Positions 1-12,300 are shown, counted from the stretch's first letter. The stretch: DNA of 64,000 nucleotides from Branchiostoma belcheri (GCF_001625305.1 NW_017804531.1:1045649-1109648), one strand, 5' to 3'. The notes: generated from the sequence alone by a model not told the origin. A program made the numbers and translations.

Positions 1-559
1 AAGGGGCAGGGGGTGTGAGGGCAAGTCGGGTAACCGGAAACACAACAGTTGTTCCTATTCCTCAGGGAAATGTGTCAACCTGCCAGAAAGGGATTTCGAG
101 AAAAATGGGCGACTACATACGTCATCGATATGGTTCAACTGCTGCAACAAGTGTAACGTTACACAATGGACATCGTGCCCGGCCTGGCACCGGTTCCTGG
201 TATATACCCCGTCATCTTGTTTACAGTGAGAACTTCTTAACAACACTATGTCAGCATTTCTTCGTGTAAAGAAGTGTCAGGCTTTCTGTAGAAACATAGG
301 CGTTAACTTTAAACATGTACCTACCCACGCAGGTGAACTTTTATGATATAACGTCCTCTAATCTTGTTTACGTTTCTACCTAGTACACTACCTACCTTGC
401 CTCTTGACCTCCTGGTCGTGGGAGGGGGCAGGGGAGTGTTAGCGGTGCACACCCCAGTTCTTCCGCGACCAGGGTCCATTTTGTTTTTCCCTGAAATTGC
501 ATTGACCATCTATTTGGCAACAGAACCAACCTGCCCCCCCCCCCCTACCCCGAAAGCAC
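1..559. repeat. Non-coding repeat region, left edge
   Basis: No gene is seen. Positions about 224-358 hold the first copy of a roughly 150-bp diverged repeat that recurs at about 1062-1172, 1317-1455 and 1485-1632. Its recognisable core includes tgtcagcatttctttgtg, then cgttaactttaaacatgta, then cctacccacacag. Short open frames here are in different frames from copy to copy and resemble nothing known. Confidence 0.6.
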
Positions 560-931
560 TAGCCTCCATGTCAGAAACAGGAGGAGCCGTAAAAACCCTT
601 CTGGTCCCGGGTCGGGGTTCGAACCCACGACCTCCCGAGCACCAGAGCTTCCGAATGATAACCAGACGCTATAACCTCTCCGCTAAAAGGTCTAGACCCA
701 TCGGCCGGGTCAGTTGGTAGCGCTGTTACATCCATAGCATGCCAAAAACTGTGGGTTTGGGGGGTCTTCAGGGTCTTTGGGAGCTTTTATGGCTTTTATG
801 TGCTATTTTCTGATTGCATATAAAGAACATAGCCGGCCTGGTTGAATTACCCCCGTTTTTTAAAACTGGGCTAGTCAGAAAACAGCCGAAGACCACCAAA
901 CCCCGAGTTCTATAAGCCTGCTAAGGAGGCT
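560..931. mobile_element. Hairpin MITE (family B), 9-bp TSD, split by a solo LTR
   Basis: The ends are inverted: TAGCCTCCATAGCATGCC on the left (interrupted after TAGCCTCCA by the LTR at 569-730) and GCCTGCTAAGGAGGCT on the right. The flanks are cgaaagcac (551-559) and tgaaagcac (932-940), a 9-bp target duplication with one mismatch. The body matches copies at 18311-18496 and the outer parts of 22524-27744. The 9-bp duplication and TAG-CCTC termini fit a Mutator-like origin (inference); no transposase is encoded. Confidence 0.8.
569..730 (-). mobile_element. Solo LTR containing a tRNA-like Pol III promoter
   Basis: The segment begins TG and ends CA and is flanked by the 4-bp duplication TCCA (565-568 and 731-734). 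Removing it restores the family B terminal repeat exactly. Read on the minus strand it starts TGTAACAG and contains an A-box-like TAGCGGAGAGG, a perfect B box GGTTCGAACCC, and then a TTTTT run about 28 bases further on. The same terminal sequences and box layout occur in the two LTRs at 24106-24484, although the tRNA-like bodies differ. It is not a functional tRNA: no acceptor stem pairs around the T-arm. Confidence 0.75.
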
Positions 932-2229
932 TGAAAGCACAACATTTTTTTTTCAATTTCCAACATGTAATCACAAGACGTGGCGACGGCACACTCAAGT
1001 TTTCTAAACTTATATTAATGCCGCCGCCAACATAGGGGACAATACAATACTCATGTTGACAGTTATAACTTCTTCCCAACACTGTCAGCATTTCTTTGTG
1101 TAGAAACATAGGCGTTAACTTTAAACGTGTACCTACCCACACACATGAACTTTCATGACATCGATATCACGTCCTCTTGTTAAGCTTAGTGTTTCAGGGA
1201 AGGACCATTGGGTCACATTATGCCGTTTATTTTATCGCGCAAATATCCAACATTTTTGGATTTTTATGTTCAACTTAGCAGAAGGAACATATTGTTGTTC
1301 TTGGTACCCCGTCATTTTGTTTACAGTTAGAACTTCTTTCCAACACTATGTCAGCATTTCTTTGTGTAAAGAAGTGCCATTTCTTTCTGTAGAAACATAG
1401 GCGTTAACTTTAAACATGTAACTACCCACACAGATCAACATTCATGACATCACGTCCACCGATTCCTAGTATCATGTCAACTTGTTGACAGTTAGAACTT
1501 CTTTCCAACACTATGTCAGCATTTCTTTGTGTAGATTAAAAGAAGTGTCATTTCTTTGTGTAGTAGGCGTTAGGCGTTAACTTTAAACATGTAACTACCC
1601 ACACAGATCAACATTCATGACATCACGTCCTCTTGTCAAGTTCAGACACGATCCATTGCTGTTTGTTTATTTATTATATTTACATCGCGCAAATGTCTAA
1701 CATTTACATTGTTGGGTCTCTTTTTATTCATGTTCGTAACATAAAGCAATGACAACAGGACTGGGTAAACAACGAATATACGAGGAAAAAAACAAGTGCT
1801 TAAGAAAATAACTGGCCTCTCGCTTAGGTTCATGGTATTGGCAATTTTGCAGTTGATTTTGAAGTTAACGTTACATGTTCTCGTACTTGCACGTCTATTT
1901 ACTTACATCGCGTAAATATCTAACATTGTTGGATTTTTTGCTAGTCATGTTCGTAACATAAAGCAACGACAACACAAGTTACAGGACGGTATTACAACAA
2001 CGTGTAGACCTGCACGTAGAAGACAACCACACGTATCCTGTGTATGACACGAGATGTTTATATATAGGTACCCATAACATCCGCTTAGTCCTAGTCTCCA
2101 CCGGACTAACAACGAGGGTTCAAAAACAGTACAATAAAGCCAAGTAGGGAGAATAATTCGACGAGTTTGGCCACCGTAGAGTTTATTTGCCCCCTGCTGA
2201 CTGACTCTCCTCGCCAACTAGTATTTCCC
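932..2229. repeat. Gene-free region with two interleaved diverged repeats
   Basis: Further copies of the ~150-bp unit lie at about 1062-1172, 1317-1455 and 1485-1632. A second unit, with core tacatcgcgcaaat followed by a poly-T/CATGTTCGTAACATAAAGCAA tract, occurs at about 1213-1270, 1665-1760 and 1900-1970. The two alternate, which suggests duplication of a composite block. No exon-like open frame is supported. Confidence 0.6.
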
Positions 2230-2503
2230 TGGCCTCTACCAGGCACCGCGGATCGCTGGAAAAATAGTAGAAATCATCAGTGGCCGAAATAAAGGGATAG
2301 TATACCAGAGAAGATCCAGGGCCATAGAAGCTCCAACAGGGGGATTAATTTGATATCGTTTGAAGCTTGCGACTCCGCACAGGCTCCGTGGGTCGCAAAT
2401 TGGAGCTTCTATGGCCGGCTGGATCTTCTCTGGTATACTATCCCTTTATTTCGGTCCAATTTCTACTATTTTACCAGCGATCCGCGGTGCCTGGTAGAGG
2501 CTA
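2230..2503. mobile_element. Hairpin MITE (family C), perfect 9-bp TSD
   Basis: Near-palindromic element with arms reading GCCTCTACCAGGCACCGCGG and its reverse complement. It is flanked by gtatttccc on both sides (2221-2229 and 2504-2512). It lies just past the NCF1-like stop codon in the direction of transcription. The only AATAAA on the minus strand close to that gene (TTTATT at 2445-2450 as written) falls inside it, so the element may supply the poly(A) site. Confidence 0.85.
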
Positions 2504-2590
2504 GTATTTCCCTGTTTACAGAATTCTACGACCCGTATCCCCCTGGTCTAAGTAAAGACGGGGAGACTACGTATACGTATATGATTGATT

Positions 2591-2690
2591 TAGCCTCTAC
2601 CCGGCTTCGGGAAGTGGCTGGAAAGAGCAGAAATTGGCCAAATAGACAGATAACATGCCAGGGGAGAGCCGGGTGCCACGGGCTTCAAGT
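2591..2690. mobile_element. Family C MITE half-copy
   Basis: One arm only: TAGCCTCTACCCGGCTTCGGG followed by the family core ggaaagagcagaaattggcc and atgccaggggag. There is no matching right arm, so it is a fragment. It sits about 120 bases past the NCF1-like stop codon, probably in its 3' UTR. Confidence 0.7.
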
Positions 2691-2807
2691 TTGTCTGGAC
2701 TCGGGCTAAGTTTGATGGGAGACTATCGTAGGAGGGTCTGGTGGAGGTTACCCTCCCCTCTTCGTGTCGTCAACGGCACAAACTACAAAAGACAGTGTAG
2801 TGTACGC

Positions 2808-4494
2808 TTATTTTCGCTGCAAGACCTTGCCGAATTTTGCAGCGAGCCCTTCTACTATCGTCCCTTTGCGCTGGGCGTTAGGGCTGCTAGAGTTGCTACT
2901 TTTGGGTCTGGATAGGGGGCTTTTGGGTGCGCTGTGACCGTCCTTTGGAGTTGAACGTCCGCTAGGACTACTGAGAACAGAACCCTCTGGGGCTTGCTGA
3001 CGCATCCGTTGTTTGGTTTGCGGGCTGCACTTTGCCGCTATTTCTGCTGCCGTCGGGCGAGCTGGAATGCTTGGGCTTAGGCGGCCGTTTCTTGGGCTAG
3101 ACCGACCGCTTCTAGGCGTGGAACGCCCGCTCTTCGGAGTCGAGCTACCGCTGTTGGACTTGAACTCTGTTTCTGGTGACAGCAGGGTCGGGGTTGTACC
3201 CCTGGGTGCTGGGACGGGAGCGCGGGCAGACCTGGGACTTCTTGGCGCACGTTCTGGCCGCGTTGTTGTAGTTGTCGTTCCTTTTGTGATGTTTTGTTCT
3301 TGCCGTACGTCAATGTTCTCGTAGGCAGAGTCCGTAGAAGCGACGGTGTTGTCGTGAGAGTTTGGGCCAGTGTTCCACGCACTCGAAGAGACGGGGGCGT
3401 CGGGCACGTATCCGAGATTCAGATACCGCGTCTGTCCGTTATGCTTCGTCTTTTTTCCAGCCATGGACGCCACGGTGCTACTGTCTATGTAATTCGGATT
3501 CTTTGGAAACTTCTTCTTGCTTTTTTCTTGATCGACGAAGGCTGGCGCCCAGACCGATTGTGTAGAGGAATTACTGCTTCTTGTCTCAGCCGAAGAAGAG
3601 CTGGTTTTTCGACTTGCAATTTCCTCTACCACGATTTCGTTCACGTAAGGATCAGGTAAGTTTGCAGTGCTGTCTGGTTGGATGTATCCCTCCGCGTCAG
3701 TATTAGCCACTGCATCTCCGTCCATATCCATATACGCCCCTTCTTTATCCGCGAAGGCTGGCACCCACACGGACTTGCTAGAGGAGTTACTGTTCCTTGT
3801 CTCCGCCGCCTTGCTTTTTGGTTTTGCTGACACGAAAGCTGGTGCCCACACGTCGTCTGTTGAGCTGTTTCTCGCAGTGCCTCCGTGTGCTTGTGTCACA
3901 GCCTCCACGCACACGTAGGTGTTACCCAAGCTGGCCGCTCCCTGCGCTAAGGCGTTCTCGTTCACGTAGTCGTGGCCTGTTGAACGTGGACCAGCTTTTC
4001 GACCGGCGATTTCTTCTACAAGATTTTCGTTCACGTAAGGATGGTCCACTGACGTCTTCTCGGTGTCGGCAGGGAGGAGATATCCCTCCGGTCCATCCTC
4101 CAAGACCTCCTCGTCGCTGACGTAGACGTCACACGATTCTGTGACCACGTCTGTTCCTGTTAAAGTTGGATCAGAAGAGCTGGTCCTTTTTCGATTGGCG
4201 ATTTCTTCCACTACACTGTCGTTCACGTAAGCATGATCCGCAGGCGTCTTTTCTGTGTTTTCAGGATATATGTATCCCGCCTTGTCAGCATTAGCCACGG
4301 TATCGGGGGCCATATCCATATACGCCCCTTCTTCCTCTGGTTCCTCTGTGACAGCGCTGACCCTCCTATAAGCCTCCTTTGCTTTGGCTGCGAGGCGAGA
4401 TCGTTTTGACTTTGAGGCCTCCAGAGTTTTGCGCCTGTAGATTTGCAGGTCGCGCTGCTTGGGCTCGTTTCCATGGGCGCTGCGGATAGTGGAC
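2808..4494 (-). other. NCF1-like last exon: tyrosine docking repeats, 562 codons
   Basis: Encodes residues 331-892. Three related blocks begin near 385, 455 and 584. Blocks 1 and 3 start with AYMDM (Tyr389, Tyr585). All three have GY-x-x-P (Tyr405, 469, 601), then YVND/YVNE (Tyr420, 484, 614), then V-E-E-I-A-x-R-K. An extra YVNE is at Tyr507, YLNL at Tyr688 and YENI at Tyr722. A second repeated motif, VW-x-PAF, occurs at Trp547, 574 and 646, the last two after E-T-R-x-S-N-S-S. Residues 745-805 are Ser/Pro/Arg repeats (STPKSGRSTPRSGRSSPR). YxxM, YxxP and YxN are the known SH2-binding motifs for p85, Crk and Grb2. The repeats are seen directly; phosphorylation and partners are inferred. The stop is TAA at 2808-2810. 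Confidence 0.88.
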
Positions 4495-4734
4495 CTGTTA
4501 AGGAGACAAACCTTGTCAATTTAAAGAACCACGTAATTCTATAGCATACTTTTCCAGCAAAACGGCTCTTAGAATATCGTGCAATTTTTCCTTCTTTGGT
4601 AAGTTTAGTCACTCACTCACTCGCTCGCTCGCTCAATCACTCACTCGCTCACTCACTCACTCACTCACTCACTCACTCACTCACTCGCTCACTCACTCGC
4701 TCACACACTCACTGCCTCACACACTCACTCACTC

Positions 4735-4765
<31 letters not shown>

Positions 4766-6308
4766 TACTCACAGTTTGGGAAGTTAAACAAAGAAAAGAA
4801 GTCTGGGAACCATCAACTCAACCGAACTACTTTGAATCAATAAACCGGCGAATAAGTCACTTTGAAAGAAAACCACATGGTCCCAATATAGCTAAGCCAA
4901 GATACACACATTTCCTTCAAAACGACAAGGAAACCATGCATAAATAAGCTAGGGTATTTTGCTGACCGTCTTGGAGGCAGCCTCTTGATAAAGGAGCCGG
5001 TTGACGTGTCGCTGTTGGTGCTCGCCCGGGCCTTGTGCAGGGGCAGGTGGGGGTTGGTGTACTTCTGCAGGTAGGCGCAAGGGGCGTAACCCACCTTGTC
5101 GTTGTACCTTCAGAAATACAAGTCAATGCACGTCGATAAAGGTTAGACATCCAGGTAATAAGATGCACAAGACAATAGGTCCTCAAGAAGCAACTGGATA
5201 CATTTTAAGCCTCAAGCAACTGGTAAGAATTTTAAAATCTATCCAGTTATGGAAAGGTACCTAAAATATAGCCTCTACCAGGCTTCGGGGAGCGACTGTG
5301 TAATAGGGTGCTCTAACCTTGTAGGATATATTTTATTATTGATAGTAAGAGTGACAGTGTATTTCCTTGGACATCCTGAGACATTCCTTGGACAGTCACT
5401 GTGCTCCTGCCCTTTACTGGGAAGGAGTGGGCGACCTTTGAATGACACTTGCTAATGGGCCTATCTTCCCAGGGGTCTAGGCCGGCACACGTCCTGACCG
5501 CCTGGCCCTAGCCTTATTTGGGCATGTCCAGGGACTGGTCAGTAACATCTTAAGAAAGGGAAAGGATGTGACTCAGGATGATTGTGATACAAAGAATGTA
5601 ACTTTTTCCAAGAAACCTGTGTGTAGGCGGGTAAAAATATAAAAGCCCCTGAACTCATGTAGTTAAGAGAGTCCCCGTTTGAGAGAGAAGAGAATACAGA
5701 CCACTTTCTACGTAGCTGTCGGCTCCTGTGTCTTTCTTTCGGGTCGTACATCTACAACATCGGCGGCTTATCTTACGAACTTTGTAAGGGCACCCATCGA
5801 GGCTTAGCTACCATCGTCGTCCTTGACCTTGGCACCCTTACAACTGGAACGAGTCAAAATTGGCCAAGTAGACAGATGATATGCCAGGAGGGTTGGTCCG
5901 TTCTAAGAAAACCTTTTTCGCTCCCGAAGCCTGGTAGAGGCTACAAAAAAGATGGTCTAAGATGGGTACTGAGCTTACCGTACGATCCACCAGCCGTCCA
6001 GGAGCTTGTGGATGACGTGAACAATCACGCCTTTGTCAAACCCGATCTCATCGTCTATCTGTGGCTCGTACTTTTCTATCGTCAGAAACTCTTCACCTGA
6101 GAGAGCGAGAGGAAGAGATCGAAGGTTTAGGGCTGTGGCCATGGGGGAACCATTTGCATAGATACCAAAATTCTCAATATTGCAATACGCTCACGCTGTC
6201 CAAGTGTCAGACATATAAAATGTACATACAAAACTCTGGACGGAAAGAACAAGCGGCTAGAGTATAGCATTACAGTATCGATCTAGAGTATTACTCTGTG
6301 TGTATGTA

Positions 6309-6355
<47 letters not shown>

Positions 6356-9300
6356 GTCCGTGTGTGTATGTGTCTGCGTGTGTGTATCTCTGTGTGCGTG
6401 AGCGTTTGTGTTGTTTGTGTGCATTCGTGTACATCTGTGTGTTGCATGCGTGCGAATGTGTGTGTGTGTGTGTGCCTGCCTTAGATTGTGTCTATGCCCT
6501 TTCCGCTTCCATCCCCGGATATTCTAGACAGACTGTCTTACCTTCCCAGTTTGGCCTTTCCTCGTCCCTCTCCTCCGGTTGGTCCAGAGGTTCCAGGTAG
6601 GAGGCGGGGCACCAGCCTTGTTTGTCGTCCGCCTGAACCAACCACCAGCCTGGAGTTACACAAGTACAACCTTACTACATGGTAGACAAGATTTAACAAG
6701 GCTTAACCCACAATGATAACTGTCAATTCCACGGTTATATTAAAGTTGAATACGGTCAGTGAATACCAGGCTACCTTTACTCTTCCAGAATCCAGGCTTC
6801 GGAATGCGACTGGTAAGAGTTGAGAAATTGGCCAAATAGACAGATGATATGCCAGAGGAGATGGTCCGCGCCAAGAGAATAGGAACGGCAAACTGTTATC
6901 GCGGACCAACTTCCCTGGCATATCATCTACCTATTTGGCCAATTTCTGCTCTTTCCATTCGTTTCTCGAAGCCTGGTAGAGGCTAGACATTCTTCCCGCG
7001 CTGATTTTGAAGGAGATGTTCGAAATAGAACATGTCGGACTTGTCAACAGAACATGTTGGGTTTTCGACGTGTTCGATCAGGATCAAACGTACCGCTCAT
7101 GTTCTTCTCCACCACATCCACGTGCGCTCCCTCCTCCAGGCGGACCTCGGTTTTCCCGCTCGGGGTGAAGGTGGCGATCGCCCGGTAAGTCTCCAGCAGG
7201 ATGGGCGCAGAGATCTCCAGGTCATCTCCTAATTAATAAAGGGAACATCAAACCGAACAGTGATCATTCAGGTTGAATGTGATGCTCTTAACGACATCCA
7301 ATGCGGCATAAGGCCATGTTGATATGATTATACGGATGAGTAAATACACAGATTATGGTATGTCGAATAATACTAGTAGATGCTTCATTTTCCTTTTTTT
7401 CACTTTTTTCTTATTTTCCTTTATTTGAAATCGATTTGGGCATTCTACGACATTAGTATCATGGTTTTGCATGCAATTTACGGCATATGTCTGCTCATTT
7501 TGCAGCTGCTTTGTTGCGAGTTAAAGTATGGTCGAATTTTTTTTACCTGACTTCTCCTTGACTTTGTTTCCTCCGCTTTTGGACTCGAATGTCAGGTATG
7601 TCTTGTTGGGTTTCTTCCTGTGGGACAACAATTCAAACCGAACTTTATTCATGATCAAGCATGCTATGTAACCTTTGTGGGAAATTAATTGTTATAAAAA
7701 ATTTTCAAATCTTCAAATTTGAATTTATGTACGGCCTCTATCAGGCTTCGTGGAGCGGCTGGAAAGGGTACAAATCGGCCAACAGACAGACGATATGCCA
7801 GGGGAGTTGGTCTGCCCCAAGAGGAAAGTTCGGGAGCTACAAACTGTATTCTTGAACGGACCAACTGCCCTGGGATTTCATCTGTCTATAAGGCCGATTT
7901 CTACTCTTTCCAGCCGCTTCCCGAAGCCTGGTAGAGGCTAATCTATGGGCATTTTGATCCAGAAAAGTCCCTGACGAAGGCAAAAAATAAGAAAAGTCCC
8001 TGTTACATACGGGTCAGGAGGGGGAGGGGTCAGATCTTCTGGCAGCGCCTCGAAGAAGTTCAGCACCGCCTCGTGTTCGGAGATCTTCGGCTCGGCCATC
8101 GCGACTTTTCGGCAGTATTCGTCGATGGTCAGAATCCTCTCGTCTGCTACCTTGAACTTCTCGTTTCCGAACCATCTCTGCTCTGCGAAGGACGCCAATA
8201 ACGTATTAACAGCTGTGGACTCTTTGACTGTCCTCTAACACATGTGTCACTTACGATCTTCCGACGAGACACAGAAACAGACACAGACACACAGAGAGAG
8301 AGAGAGAGAGAGAGAGGGACACAGACACAGAGAGAGAGATAGGGAGAGAGAGAGAGAGATAGACAGAGAGAGAAGAGAGAGGGAGAGAGACAGAGAGAGA
8401 CAAAGAGAGACACGTTGGTGGGGGTTGCGACAGAAAAAATAGAAAGGTAACAATCTTCCCCACCAACCTCTGCTTGGAGAGTAGCAAGAATGTACAATAA
8501 AGGTCTTCATTCATTCATTATTCATTCATTCATAAAGGGAGACATCCCTACCAGTTGACACAGTGAGTCAGCGGTATTTGGCTACCTGCACGTACCATGC
8601 AGAAAGGGAGAGAGAAAGAAAGAGAGGCACACACACCTGATAAAGATGACAGACGGTCATGGAAACGTCGGTTCTTGTTAAGGTTGTGAATAAGGGAACT
8701 CTACTATTGAATTTAGTTAGGTCGACGTCGTTTAATAATGTTACTCAGTTTGCGCTTACTCGGTAGTGGTGGAATCGTCTGGTCTTTCTTGCTGACTGCT
8801 CCAGTCTCTATTGGGAACAACTCCGACAGCTTTTGCTGAAATAAGAAAGATACATACATGTGCGGTTTTCGCGTAAGTTTGACTTCCAAGAAAACGACAT
8901 TCCCCTACCAACAGGCTTTGCCAAGTCCCACATATTCCCACGGTCCACCCTCCCTTTTCCCTTGGCTTTAAAACGACCGCAACTGTTAAGGTAATTGATG
9001 GCCATATTTTCTTGTCAACTTGGCTTAAACCCAGTTTATTTTGCTGACTTACATCCTTATACACGACCAAATGCTTTCGTATGCGTGACCTCTTTGACAT
9101 ACTGTGCTCGCACACAGTCACCCTCAGTCACTCCCACCCGCAGTCTGCCCTATCATGACCGCAACTGTTAAGGTAATTGATGGCCATATTTTCTTGTCAA
9201 CTTGGCTTAACAGTTTCTTTTCCTGACTTACATCCTTATACACGACAGGAAGCCACATGGTTTCGTCTAAGTGACCTCTTTGACATACTGTGCTCGCACA

Positions 9301-12300
9301 CAGTCACCCTCAGTCACTCCCACCCGCAGTCTGGCCAAAACATGACCGTAACCGAAGTTAATTGACGACCATATTTTCTTGTTAACTTGGCTTAAACCCA
9401 GTTTATTTTCCTGACTTACATCCTTATACGCGACCGGATGCCATGGTGTAGTGTACGTGACCGGGGAGTTAATCATTAAACCATGGGTAAGCCGTTACCA
9501 GTCTCGACTGCCTGTGCTGACCCATTTAATGAGCTGTAACATCATGCTAATAAAATTAAAAATACCACATGGAGTAGACCTAATCTCCAAGCAGATCCCA
9601 CGGTGGCAAGTCAGTATCCATTGGCCAAAGGACTAGTGTCCATTCAGCAGATCATACGGTGGCAAGACAATATTCATTGGTCAGAGGAGTGTCCATTAGC
9701 CACCTCAACAGACGACACTCCTCTGGCCAATGGATTCTGTCTTGCCACCGTATGATCTACTGAATGGACACTAGTCCTCTGGCCAATGGATACTGACTTT
9801 TGATGGGGGTAAGACAGTATCAAATTGGCCAGGCTGTATCCACCTTCGGTGGGGGAATGGATACAGACTGGCCAATTTGATAGCTGTCTTTCCCCCACCA
9901 AAAAATCTGCTTGGAGATTATGGAAATTAAGTCTAGACCTGTCATACTTACATGTAGCTGGAAGAAAGCGCTGTACCGTCTGTAGATGATGAACTCGCTA
10001 CCCTCAGACCACTTCACGGACAGGATGTATAGCTGTGGTACAATAACTACTGGTTAATTACTTTGTTTGAAACACTCTATATTCATGAGAAGCTCCAGCC
10101 TAGCTCTACCAGGCTTCAGGAGGCGGCTGGAAAGAGTAGAAATCGGCCAAATAGAAAGAAAGAAAGCATGCCAAAGGATTTGGTCTGCTGGAGAGAACAA
10201 TTTGTCGCTCCCAACCTCTAGGTCGCTATTTTGTTGAGATCATGTAAGGGTCAGACACAATACAAAGTTTACATCATTTAATTATAGTCCAAATAAATCT
10301 ATACGCATATTTTACACATACGTGGTGATAACGAATTGCGCAAAATTTCCGCCGCCGATTACGAATTACGTTAGATTCTCCTTGTATTTAACCTCCTTGG
10401 ATTCTCAGAGCTGATTACGACCTTACGCTTTGAGGCTAATGTACTATTACGAATTGCGTTGATTTGGGGGAGGCTGCCTACGGTTTACGAAGACTAAATA
10501 GGCCTGATTCACGCCTTACGAAAAAAGGGCATGCAGGCCCCCTTATCTTTCTTATCGATATTTAATAGCCTTTTTAGTCACAAAGCACTGGACTGTGTAC
10601 AGATGTGACAGAACGTGGGACAGCGCACGTACGCGTGCCCTTGTGGGGACAAAACACCCACAGAAAAGATGACTCAAAACACACAACTTCCTGGTCATTT
10701 CTAATCCTGGCTTCATTCTTTCACAGATGAGATAGTACTCGTCTGCTTCTATTATTGTCCCTTACGTCATATAATTAACACCAATATACAATCAGTTACC
10801 AAGAAGTAGCCTCTACCAGGCTTCGGGGGCGGCCGAAAAGAGTAGAAATCGGCCAGATAGAGAGACTAACATGCCAGGGGAATTGGTCAGCTCCCTACTA
10901 TTCTCTCCAGCAGACCAACTCCCCTGGCAATGCTATCTCTCTATTCGGCCGATTTCTACTCTTTCCAGTCGCCTCCCGAAGCCTGGTAGAGGCTAACCAA
11001 GAAGCGAAGGAAGTCGAAACAACATTTGTATGTTAGACGTTAATATATACATCTATATGCATTGTATATGATTGTTAATATTATGTGACCTGTGCTTAGC
11101 CCAGTGGGGAAAAAACAGTACTCTCCAAGCAGAGGTTGGTGGGGAAGATTGTCACCTTTCTAATTTTTCCGACGGTCGCTACCCCCACCAACGTGTCGTA
11201 GCGACAGAAAAAAACGGGACATATTGAATAGAAAGTTCACTATCTTCCCCACCAACCTCTGCTTGGATAGTAGCAAGAATGTACAATAAAGGTCTTCATT
11301 CATTCATTATTCATTCATTCATAAAGGGAGACATCCCGACCAGTTGACATAGTGAGTCAGCGGTATTTGGCTACCTGCACGTACCACGCAGTACTAAGGC
11401 ACCGCACTGCGACAGGTACGGACTGTCCTTTATACGTGTGCATTCAGGTACAAAAAGTCACCTGACTGGTTCAGTTTACAAACACCCTAGTCATCATATG
11501 ACCTTTTCTAGAAGAGAAACCAGTAGAAAGGTTCTGCTTTTCAGATCTTCTTTCTATATACTGTTGCCAGTTCCTTGTTCTGAAACATGAGCAGGATGTT
11601 GTTGAAAAATGCAGAAGGAAACGAGTCACAGATACAGATATAATAAACTCGCCCTGCGGCAAAACAGATGACGAATAGCTTTGTGGTGAAAAAAGGTTCC
11701 CCCTCCCAATCCACGTGTAATCCCGATATCCCCTAGTTTTAGTGGAATATCAGACGACAAAGACAATGAAAATACACCTGGGGTAAAGATACTGATCAAA
11801 CTACGTACGGAATCATTCTAACTCCCACCAAGACTATCTTGAAGCCAACACTAAATACCAATCGGATGAGATCAAGGACCGGCACTGACTTTCAATCTCC
11901 AATCAAATTTTGTAGGGCAAGGGGAGTCTATATTGACCACCTGTAAACCACTGGCCGCCCCAAATGGTTACAGGAGGCCACTGGATCATAGCCTCTACCA
12001 GGCACCGCGGATCGCTGGAAAAATAGTAGAAATTGGCCGAAATAAAGGGACAGCAGTATACCAGAAAAGATCCCGGGCCATAGAAGACCCAATTTGCGAC
12101 CCGCGGTGCCTGGTAGAGGCTAACTGGATCATACAGGTGACCAACATAGACTCCCCTTGTACCACAAAATATGCTTGGAGCTTAACGACTTTCTGACTCA
12201 ATGACACTGTCCACTGAGTCGAACTCCAGTAGTTGTATGTTCTATACAACGTGTCTGTGCGATACGTATAGTATAATGTAGTACAGTATGTATACGGTAT

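Noticed and set aside
4223-4612. Minus-strand frame of 129 codons overlapping the NCF1-like tail exon
   Set aside because: Shifted frame across the exon 10 acceptor; the phase-correct frame continues from exon 9 and shows conserved p47phox motifs.
8147-8514. Overlapping frames of 66-116 codons
   Set aside because: Created by the GA microsatellite; only 8011-8182 within the area is a real exon (NCF1-like exon 4).
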